This document shows positions 1 through 5,197 of a stretch of 5,197 nucleotides of DNA, piece after piece. The translations under genes were made by a program, and so were the position numbers. The stretch spans positions 1 through 5,197 of the forward strand of contig DASPKO010000116.1 in NCBI GenBank assembly GCA_035628055.1, given 5' to 3'. Under the pieces are notes generated by a model. The model was not told the origin of the DNA. It saw only the letters and a list, made by a program, of their open reading frames with translations, and ran no database searches. This DNA comes from DASPKO01 sp035628055. GTDB taxonomy: Bacteria; Planctomycetota; Phycisphaerae; Phycisphaerales; UBA1924. The first letter of the stretch is position 1. Each line of letters begins with the position of its first letter.

Positions 1-243
1 CGCCGGGGGGCCTTGGACCCGGTCCGCACGGCGGCGAAGCTGCGCGCCCCGCTGCTGGTGCTCCATGGCGACCGCGACCAGATCGCGCCCGCCGCCGATG
101 CCCGCGCCATCGCCGAGGCGGCCCCCCACGGGCGGCTGCGCGCGATCGCCGGCGCCGGGCACACCGACGTCTGGTCGAACCCCGCGAGCGCGCCCCTGGC
201 CGTCGCCGCCGTGCGCGAGTTCCTCGCCGGCGCGTGGCGCTGA
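1..243 (+). CDS. alpha/beta hydrolase, C-terminal fragment (5' end outside window)
   Basis: The reading frame is open from base 1, so the gene starts upstream of the window; the TTG at 13 is simply an internal Leu codon. The 80 visible residues are the last part of an alpha/beta-hydrolase fold. A beta strand (PLLVLHG) leads into GDRD, whose second Asp (codon 76-78) is in the usual place of the catalytic acid. About 28 residues later GAGHTDVW carries the catalytic His (codon 160-162), and a closing helix (AVAAVREFLAG) follows. The nucleophile elbow (GxSxG) lies outside the window, so the substrate cannot be named; esterase, thioesterase or peptidase relatives all share this ending. It is the only + strand gene here and converges on the HAD phosphatase gene. 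Family assignment is firm, specificity unknown. Confidence 0.88.
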   Translation, partial: RRGALDPVRTAAKLRAPLLVLHGDRDQIAPAADARAIAEAAPHGRLRAIAGAGHTDVWSNPASAPLAVAAVREFLAGAWR

Positions 244-257
244 GCCGCCCCGCGGCT
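243..257. terminator. short hairpin between convergent stop codons, possible bidirectional terminator
   Basis: AGCCGC (243-248) and GCGGCT (252-257) form a perfect 6-bp inverted repeat around a CCC loop. It overlaps the last base of the + strand TGA (241-243) and two bases of the - strand TAG (258-256). The position between two convergent genes fits a bidirectional terminator. However, no T-rich tract follows on either strand, so it is not a classical intrinsic terminator, and short GC palindromes arise easily at this base composition. Confidence 0.3.
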
Positions 258-1140
258 ACCACTCGCCCGTGAGGATGCGGTCCACCGCGTGAGCCACGCC
301 GTCGCTGGCGTTGTCCAGCGTCGTGCGCCGGGCGACGCCGCGCACCTCCGGCACGGCATTGCCCATGGCGATCCCCAGGGCGGCGTGCCGGATCATGGGC
401 ACGTCGTTGATCTCGTCGCCGATGGCGGCGATGCGCGACTCCGCGACGCCGCGCTGCTGCGCGTACCAGCGGATCGCGGTCCACTTGCTCACCAGGCGAT
501 CGAAGGCCTCGAGGATCACGACGGGCCCGTCGCGGGCCGCGTGCGCCGCCGGGGCCACCGCCGGAAAGTGATGGAGCACCGTGCGCGTTCCCAGGCTCTC
601 GGCGAGCTCGCGGGCCGCCGCGGCGGTGGCGCCGCGCGTGCCGCACACGCCCACGCGCACCGTGTGCTCGGGGTGCTCGTCCTCCTCCAGGCATCCGGCG
701 AAGCGCACCTCGACGCCCAGGTTGTCGAACCACCAGCGCGAGACCGGGTCGACCTTCCCCAGATCGTCGCACACGACGAGGTAGTCGTAGCCGGCCACGT
801 GATGGTCCTTGAGGATCATCGCCGCGTGCCCGTGCGCCAGCAGCACCCCGACGACGTCGCGCACCAGCACCGGGTCCATCGGGAAGCGGTGCAGGGTGGC
901 CCGCGTGAGCGGGCAGGCGAGGATCGACCCCCCCGCGACCACCACCGGGTCGCACTGGGAGATCTCCTGGAGAATCGGCGCGCACTCGACCAGCCCGCGT
1001 CCGGTGCAGATCACCGTGCCGATGCCCGCCTCCCGGGCCCGCGCCAGCGCCTCGATGTTGGCCCGGCTCACCCGGGCGGTAGCGTCCAGCAGCGTGCCGT
1101 CGAGGTCGATGGCGAGCAGGTCGTAGCGCGGCTCGGGCAT
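256..1140 (-). CDS. Cof-type HAD-superfamily hydrolase (sugar-phosphate or nucleotide phosphatase type)
   Basis: A cytoplasmic phosphatase of 294 residues, a normal length for the Cof/IIB subfamily. All four HAD motifs are visible: motif I DLDGT with nucleophile Asp12 and acid/base Asp14; motif II CTGR with Thr46; motif III Lys219 in SKWTAI; and motif IV GDEIND with Mg2+-binding Asp242 and Asp246. Residues from about 75 to 210, between motifs II and III, form the C2-type cap that sets substrate choice. After motif I the usual NGA-like loop of Cof proteins reads AGGS (69-72). Known relatives dephosphorylate sugar phosphates, flavin or pyridoxal phosphates, so the substrate here is open. The ATG at 1140 places motif I at residue 12, as is typical. 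No Shine-Dalgarno sequence is evident. The gene lies 14 bp after the exported-protein gene and may be co-transcribed with it. Confidence 0.93.
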   Translation of the reverse strand: MPEPRYDLLAIDLDGTLLDATARVSRANIEALARAREAGIGTVICTGRGLVECAPILQEISQCDPVVVAGGSILACPLTRATLHRFPMDPVLVRDVVGVLLAHGHAAMILKDHHVAGYDYLVVCDDLGKVDPVSRWWFDNLGVEVRFAGCLEEDEHPEHTVRVGVCGTRGATAAAARELAESLGTRTVLHHFPAVAPAAHAARDGPVVILEAFDRLVSKWTAIRWYAQQRGVAESRIAAIGDEINDVPMIRHAALGIAMGNAVPEVRGVARRTTLDNASDGVAHAVDRILTGEW

Positions 1141-1154
1141 GAGCCGGAGCGTAG

Positions 1155-2327
1155 TCAGCGCCGGCTCGGGGCCTCCGCGGGTGAGGCCGCGCTCGGCGCC
1201 TCGGCCGCTCCGAGCTCGAGCCGCGCGATGTCAGCCCGCTCCAACTCCAGGGTCGTCTCGATCGTCCCGGACCTGGTGCGGAACACGACCACCTCCGCGG
1301 ACTGGCGAAGGACGTGCCCCGTGTAGTATCGGCCGTCGTGCAGGATCACGGTGTCCGGACCGTGCACGACGGGCACGGGGGCGTCGTCGTCCGGCTTGGC
1401 GCGGGCCGGGCGGCCGGGCCGGTCGCGCCGTGGCCTCAACTCCAGCTCGCGCGTGCTCCAGGTGACCGTCCCATCGGGCCCGGAGGCAAAGCTCCATTCC
1501 GCGAGCTCCGCCAGGCCCTGCTCGAGCGCGGCGGCCAGTTCCTCGCGCGTGACACGGAGCGCCCGCGCCTCGGTCAGAGTCCAGGAGGGACGGGCGTGGC
1601 CGCCGGGCTCGCTGACGACGCCCCCGGGCACGAGCACGAACCGGCCGACGATTTCCCCGTTCCGGACGACAGATTCGTCACCGACGTTGAGTAGCCCGCG
1701 AAACCCCCCCGCGCCGAGCGACCACCCTTCCACCTCGTACTTCCCGCTGCCCCACTTCTTCGTGACCCGCAACGGACCGCCCGGTAGCGTGCGCGCGTAA
1801 GGGTCCGGGGTCGCGCAGTCGAGGTACAGAAACCTCCACGCGTGATCGCGCTCCAGCAGGGATGTCCAGAGCGGGGGAGAGAAGGGGAACGCCGCGGACC
1901 CATCGCGCGGCCACTCCCGCGTATCCATGGCGTTCGCGAGGCGAGACGGGTCCGCTCGGACCCAGGGGCCATCCTTGTCGACCCCGGGTACGGCAAGCGC
2001 GTGCGTCAGACCCCACGCCCGCGCCTCGGGGCTGTTGCGGACGTACCAGCGCATCCCGCGCGAGACCGGCGTGCGGAAGATCGGGCCTTCCTTCACATGC
2101 TCAAAGATCTCGCGCCGATCGACGCAGCGCGCGAACATGGCGCAGAACTCGCGATGATTCTTGCCGTCCCACCACGAACCGTCAGGGAGGCGAATGAAGT
2201 CGCTGGCACGCGCCGCAACGAGTGCCTGCGACTTCTCGTCAAGCCGCGCAAACGCTCCCGCTTCCACGAGGCCCCCGGGCGGATCGGTCAGCACGACCGC
2301 GACCATGAGAAGCAGCATCGATGCCAT
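1155..2327 (-). CDS. probable exported protein of unknown function with C-terminal small beta module
   Basis: I do not recognise this 390-residue protein as a named family. Residues 4-13 (MLLLMVAVVL) are a short hydrophobic stretch resembling a signal-peptide core, but no basic residues precede it and no clean cleavage site is seen, so export is probable rather than certain. Residues about 40-300 are rich in Trp, Gly and aromatic residues (SWWDGKNHREF, GMRWYVRNSP, KKWGSGKYEVEGW), with no catalytic motif I can name. A charged Arg/Pro/Asp linker (297-323) precedes a compact module at 325-372 (DTVILHDGRYYTGHV ... LERADIARLEL), which reads as four or five short strands. Similar DGR-x-x-x-G-x-V tails occur on planctomycete exported proteins, by recollection. 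The start is fixed because no in-frame ATG, GTG or TTG lies between it and the cyclase stop; ATGs at residues 4 and 8 are alternatives. The 5' end of the gene is poorer in GC than its neighbours. Confidence 0.72.
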   Translation of the reverse strand: MASMLLLMVAVVLTDPPGGLVEAGAFARLDEKSQALVAARASDFIRLPDGSWWDGKNHREFCAMFARCVDRREIFEHVKEGPIFRTPVSRGMRWYVRNSPEARAWGLTHALAVPGVDKDGPWVRADPSRLANAMDTREWPRDGSAAFPFSPPLWTSLLERDHAWRFLYLDCATPDPYARTLPGGPLRVTKKWGSGKYEVEGWSLGAGGFRGLLNVGDESVVRNGEIVGRFVLVPGGVVSEPGGHARPSWTLTEARALRVTREELAAALEQGLAELAEWSFASGPDGTVTWSTRELELRPRRDRPGRPARAKPDDDAPVPVVHGPDTVILHDGRYYTGHVLRQSAEVVVFRTRSGTIETTLELERADIARLELGAAEAPSAASPAEAPSRR

Positions 2328-2397
2328 TGATGTACACCAGGACCGTGCGCCCGAGCCTGGCGGGCGCGCTCCAGCGTATCGCGCGCCGACCGGGCGC
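2328..2397 (-). other. 70-bp gap between cyclase stop and exported-protein start
   Basis: This is the only gap longer than 15 bp in the window. It contains a weak 5-bp stem, GCGCC (2383-2387) with GGCGC (2393-2397) and a 5-base loop, directly after the cyclase stop codon, with no T tract. I see no convincing -35/-10 pair and no Shine-Dalgarno sequence before the ATG at 2327. It could hold a promoter for the exported-protein/HAD pair, but nothing visible proves it. Confidence 0.35.
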
Positions 2398-3906
2398 CTA
2401 GGTCTGGGCGGTCCCCGCCGCCCCCCCCGGCCCGAGCGTGATCACGTTCTTCCCCTGACGCTTGCTCCGCAGCGCCAGCTCATCGGCCTGCCACAGGAGC
2501 TCCTCGACCGTCCGCCCGTCCCAGGGATAGACCGCCACGCCCCCGGAGATCGTGAGCGTTCCCGCCGCCTGCTCGCCCAGCTTCGGGAACCGGTGCTCAT
2601 GGATCTGCTGCTGGAACCGCTCGGCGATCTGCAGCACCGACACGATGCCCCCGCCCTCTCCTGGCGTCCCCGAGCGCGGCCCCTCGGGGTCGAAGAAGAT
2701 CACCGCGAACTCGTCGCCGCCGATCCGGCAGACCCGGTCGGAGGGGCGGATCACCGAGCCCAGCAGCCGCACGGTCTCGCGGAGGATCTCGTCGCCCGCG
2801 GCGTGCCCGTACCGGTCGTTGTATTGCTTGAAGTCATCGATGTCGAAGACTAGCAGCGTCACCGCCTGGCGGGCCTGGCGGCCGCGCTCTAGAGCCACCC
2901 CGAGGTAGCGCGCGAAGTACCGCCGGTTGTACGCCCCGGTGAGATCGTCCGTGAAGGCCGCGGAGCGGAGCTGGGCGTGCTGGTCGCGCAGCGCGAGCCA
3001 GCGTCCCAGCCAGGCGGCGTGCACGCCGAGCGCCCGCTCCGCGACCGAAGCGCTTGCCAGCCGTCCAAAGACCCGCCCCGCATGCTCGACGGGCACCGAC
3101 TCGGCGGGGAGGCCCTCCGCTCCTTCGGCGTGGAAGAACACGTCCGCCGTGCCGCATCGGACGCGCAGCAGGTGGAGCGCCGCCAGCAGCACGTCGCGCC
3201 CCGTCAGTAGGGCCTCCACCAGCTCGGCGTCTCCCGCCGCCTCCCCCGCCTGCGCCTGGGCCGGCGTCTCGGGCGCCGCTGGCCCGGTCCAATCCGGCCG
3301 CGACCCGGGCCCGCGCACTCCCGGCCGCGGCTCCGAGCGGCCTGGCGCCGCCGGTGCCAATGGCCCGACCGCTAGACCCGCCGCAAGCGCGTCGCGGTCC
3401 GTCGCGGGACCCGTCCGTCCCGTCCCCGGGGGTGGCGCCGCGGGTGGGGCCGGGGGCTCCGGCGCCTCCTCGTCCGCCGCGCTCACCGCGGCGCGCCGCA
3501 ATGTGCCCACCGGCGCCCGCGGCGAGGGCCCGGGTGTCCGCACGACGCGCCGGATCGTCTCCGGCGGCGTCTGTGGGGTCACCTGCACCGCCTCGTCGTA
3601 CACACCCCGCGCCGACTCCCCCACCACCACCACGCGCACCTTCGGCTCGACGATCCGGAGCCCTTCGACGAACGCCCGGGCCTCGTCGCCCGGGTCGGCG
3701 TCGTGCCCCACAACCACCGTCACAGCCTCGGGCGACTCCTCGTCGATCCGGTCGGCCAGTTCGCCCACGGCCTCCACCGCCGTCCGCGCCCGGACCAGCT
3801 CGATCGCCGGGTCCAGCCGCAGCGCGGCCTCCAGCCCCGTGCGGCCGACCAGGATCACGCGCAGCCACGGGCTCGCCGCGGCGTCCCCGGAGGCTTGGGT
3901 ACTCAT
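2398..3906 (-). CDS. diguanylate cyclase: degenerate receiver-like domain, Pro-rich linker, GAF-like region, GGDEF
   Basis: Makes the second messenger c-di-GMP from two GTP; soluble, with no membrane segment. Domain order in 502 residues: a receiver-like fold at about 15-120 (strands RVILVG, AVTVVVG, RVVVVGE) lacking the acidic pair after strand 1; a Pro/Ala/Gly-rich linker at about 124-225; a short degenerate GAF-like region at about 229-312 (GRVFGRLAS); and a GGDEF domain from 318. The cyclase looks active: DLTGAYNRRYF (321-331), metal Asp355 in DIDDFK, Asn363, Asp372 in AGDE, and intact GGDEF at 396-400 with metal Glu399. RPSD (387-390) lies exactly five residues before GGDEF, which is the inhibitory I-site for product feedback. 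An insertion at about 406-424 follows the GGDEF hairpin. No EAL or HD-GYP domain is attached. The ATG overlaps the stop of the upstream receiver-like gene (ATGA), implying coupled translation. Confidence 0.95.
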   Translation of the reverse strand: MSTQASGDAAASPWLRVILVGRTGLEAALRLDPAIELVRARTAVEAVGELADRIDEESPEAVTVVVGHDADPGDEARAFVEGLRIVEPKVRVVVVGESARGVYDEAVQVTPQTPPETIRRVVRTPGPSPRAPVGTLRRAAVSAADEEAPEPPAPPAAPPPGTGRTGPATDRDALAAGLAVGPLAPAAPGRSEPRPGVRGPGSRPDWTGPAAPETPAQAQAGEAAGDAELVEALLTGRDVLLAALHLLRVRCGTADVFFHAEGAEGLPAESVPVEHAGRVFGRLASASVAERALGVHAAWLGRWLALRDQHAQLRSAAFTDDLTGAYNRRYFARYLGVALERGRQARQAVTLLVFDIDDFKQYNDRYGHAAGDEILRETVRLLGSVIRPSDRVCRIGGDEFAVIFFDPEGPRSGTPGEGGGIVSVLQIAERFQQQIHEHRFPKLGEQAAGTLTISGGVAVYPWDGRTVEELLWQADELALRSKRQGKNVITLGPGGAAGTAQT

Positions 3907-3917
3907 GCTCGCCCCCC
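3903..3917 (-). promoter_or_regulatory. ATGA start/stop overlap with G-rich ribosome-binding stretch for the cyclase
   Basis: The cyclase ATG (3906-3904) shares bases with the TGA (3905-3903) of the preceding gene. A run of six G (3917-3912) followed by CGAGC lies just before the ATG, five bases from the last G of the run. It is the best Shine-Dalgarno-like signal in the window, although it also encodes the Gly-Gly-Arg end of the upstream protein. The arrangement suggests translation reinitiation and a fixed ratio of the two proteins. Confidence 0.6.
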
Positions 3918-4538
3918 GTCGGCCGCGAAGGGGCCGTCTCCCAGCAGCATGGCCAGCTCCTCCTCGCTGAGCACGACCGACCGGGTGGTGGTGCCCGTGG
4001 ACTCGACCGCTGGCTCCGGCCCGGGCTCGGGCGCGGGCTCCGTCTCGGTCAGCCGGAGTGCCGGCTTGGTCGGTGCCTGGGCACCGTGTCGGCGTCCTCC
4101 CGGAGGCAAGCCCACGGACCCGGGAGCGCGCCCGGACGACCGGGGTCCGTCCTCGCGCGCGTTCCCTTCCCGGGCCTCTGGGGGGTCATAGAGCCTGAGC
4201 TTCGGCTCATGAGCGGCCTCGTACACCCAGCATGCGGCGTGCGGCGCGTAGACCGCGGCCGAGGCCACGACCTCCGCCGCCCGCGGGAGCCGTCCCGGCT
4301 CGACCAGCACAAGGATGACGGGCTCGCGGGGACCGTACCGCGGCCGGGAGCCCGCGCCATCCCCATGCTCGAGCACACACAGTCGTGCCATGGCCTCGAA
4401 CGCCGAGCGGCATTCGACCAGCTCGACCCCCCGGCGCCGTAGGCTCTCGACCAGCTCGGCGGGCGTGGGCCTGTCCGGGGACCGCCACAGCACACACCTG
4501 GTCGTCGCGCCCCCCGGACTCTGCGGGCTCGTGGGCAT
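3903..4538 (-). CDS. receiver-like protein of unknown function, partner of the downstream diguanylate cyclase
   Basis: Not a family I can name. Residues about 14-107 read as a degenerate response-regulator-receiver fold: strand CVLW, helix AELVESLRRRG, the motif ELVECRSAFEAMARL, strand VILVLVEP, and strand ACWVYE. The acidic pair after strand 1 is missing and Glu80 sits where the phosphorylated Asp would be expected, so ordinary phosphorylation is unlikely. The rest is disordered-looking: a Gly/Arg-rich stretch (about 122-155), then an acidic Pro/Glu run (164-179), then a short amphipathic C-terminal helix LSEEELAMLLG (190-200). It starts 12 bp after the murG stop and overlaps the cyclase by 4 bp. 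The ATG at 4538 has no clear Shine-Dalgarno sequence. A regulatory or adaptor role for the cyclase is inferred from position and shared N-terminal motif. Being a real gene is supported by its fit between neighbours. Confidence 0.75.
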   Translation of the reverse strand: MPTSPQSPGGATTRCVLWRSPDRPTPAELVESLRRRGVELVECRSAFEAMARLCVLEHGDGAGSRPRYGPREPVILVLVEPGRLPRAAEVVASAAVYAPHAACWVYEAAHEPKLRLYDPPEAREGNAREDGPRSSGRAPGSVGLPPGGRRHGAQAPTKPALRLTETEPAPEPGPEPAVESTGTTTRSVVLSEEELAMLLGDGPFAADGGRA

Positions 4539-4550
4539 CGGCCAAGTCTA

Positions 4551-5197
4551 TCACGGGCCCGAGAGGAGGCCGGACCGCGGGCGGGTCGAGGTACCGGCGG
4601 CGTCCAATAACTGCCGGGCCACGCGCGTGGCGCCGTCGGCCGGGCCGAGCCGCCGCAGGGCGGCGCGCATCTCGGCGCGCCTCGGAGCGCCGCGGAGCAG
4701 CGCGGCGAGCACCGGCAGTATCTCGCGGGCGTTGGTCTCGGTGTCGGCGTGATCGCGGGCCAGCACGGCGCCCCCGGCGCGCACCAGCGCCGCGGCATTG
4801 TGCCGCTGGTGCTCGTCCCGGTGGTACGGGTACGGCAAGAACAGCGCCGGCACCTGGTTCGCCCACGCCTCCCCCACCGACCCCGCCCCGCACCGGCTCA
4901 CGGCCAGCTCGGCGGCCCCCCACCACGTGGCCATCTCGCGCACGAACTCGCAGACGAGCGCCGGCACGTTCGCCAACCGGTAAGCCCCTTCCACCGGCTC
5001 ATCCTCTCCACGCCCGCACTGGTGAACGACCTGCCACCCGCGGAGCGCCCCCGGGTCGCGGCGCACGAGCTCAACCAGCAGGTTGTTGAGCGTGCGGGCC
5101 CCCTGGCTGCCGCCGGTGACCATGAGCACGGGCCGCGCCGGATCGAGCCCCAGCTCGCGCCGGCACCGTGCCGGATCCGCCGGGGCGACCGCCTCGC
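4551..5197 (-). CDS. murG: MurG, UDP-GlcNAc:lipid I N-acetylglucosaminyltransferase, C-terminal part (5' end outside window)
   Basis: Adds GlcNAc to lipid I to form lipid II at the inner face of the cytoplasmic membrane, the last intracellular step of peptidoglycan precursor synthesis. The frame is open to the window edge, so the internal GTG at 5129 is not the start. The visible 215 residues are the C-terminal, UDP-GlcNAc-binding half of a GT-B enzyme that is usually about 360 residues long. Seen in order: ELGLDPARPVLMVTGGSQGA with the glycine loop (5114-5097); VVHQCGRGE; SRCGAGSVGEAW with the ribose-binding Glu (4871-4869); PALFLPYPYHRDEHQRHNA with the conserved Gln (4808-4806) and Asn (4799-4797). 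The gene ends in a tandem TGA-TAG (4553-4548). The next gene starts 12 bp on. In many bacteria murG is followed by murC; here it is followed by signalling genes. Confidence 0.94.
   Translation of the reverse strand, partial: EAVAPADPARCRRELGLDPARPVLMVTGGSQGARTLNNLLVELVRRDPGALRGWQVVHQCGRGEDEPVEGAYRLANVPALVCEFVREMATWWGAAELAVSRCGAGSVGEAWANQVPALFLPYPYHRDEHQRHNAAALVRAGGAVLARDHADTETNAREILPVLAALLRGAPRRAEMRAALRRLGPADGATRVARQLLDAAGTSTRPRSGLLSGP

Noticed and set aside
289..1326. Long open frame on the + strand opposite the HAD gene
   Set aside because: It mirrors the HAD and exported-protein genes, is rich in Arg/His/Ala/Gly with no recognisable domain, and runs across the junction between two well-supported genes; high GC makes such frames common.
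2328..2345. TGTACATC before the ATG of the exported-protein gene as a -10 element
   Set aside because: It lies only a few bases from the start codon and has no matching -35 box at 16-18 bp.
2834..3868. 344-codon - strand frame overlapping the cyclase
   Set aside because: It is a shifted frame of the cyclase gene made almost entirely of Gly/Arg/Ala; the cyclase frame has complete motifs.
3054..4442. 462-codon open frame on the + strand opposite the cyclase and receiver-like genes
   Set aside because: The product is a Pro/Arg/Ala repeat-like string without a fold, explained by the GC-rich linkers of the real genes on the other strand.
4411..4456. Two copies of TCGACCAGCTCG about 30 bp apart
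   Set aside because: They lie inside the receiver-like gene and simply encode the two similar stretches ELVES and ELVEC; no further repeats or spacing pattern are present.
5127..5129. GTG as the start of murG
   Set aside because: The frame stays open upstream to the window edge with typical MurG residues (ELGLDPARP), and the N-terminal half of the enzyme must lie beyond it.

Overview
This is a very GC-rich, gene-dense bacterial window with no RNA genes, mobile elements or CRISPR. It holds six protein-coding genes, two of them cut by the window edges. Start codons mostly lack a clear Shine-Dalgarno sequence. The MurG fragment has an unusual YPYHRDEHQRHNA nucleotide-binding stretch, the diguanylate cyclase has an inserted loop, and one exported protein ends in a small beta-rich module. 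Together these features suggest a high-GC planctomycete, possibly Phycisphaerae-like. That placement is an inference from recognised sequence style, not a proven assignment.

Layout: on the + strand, the end of an alpha/beta hydrolase occupies 1-243. Everything else is on the - strand and is transcribed from right to left. First comes the C-terminal part of murG (5197-4551). It is followed after 12 bp by a 211-residue receiver-like protein of unknown function (4538-3903), whose TGA stop overlaps the ATG of a 502-residue GGDEF diguanylate cyclase (3906-2398). After a 70-bp gap come a probable exported protein of unknown function (2327-1155) and, 14 bp later, a Cof-type HAD phosphatase (1140-256). 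The HAD gene converges on the hydrolase, with 12 bp between the stop codons, and a short perfect hairpin spans both stops.

How the genes may work together: murG makes lipid II for peptidoglycan. The 211-residue protein and the cyclase both begin with degenerate receiver-like domains that share an aligned motif, and their genes overlap by 4 bp, so they look like a co-translated pair controlling c-di-GMP output. Both murG and the pair could be on one transcript, which would link a cell-wall gene with second-messenger synthesis. The exported protein and the HAD phosphatase may be a separate two-gene unit or a read-through continuation. Every stretch longer than 100 bp is accounted for by a gene.
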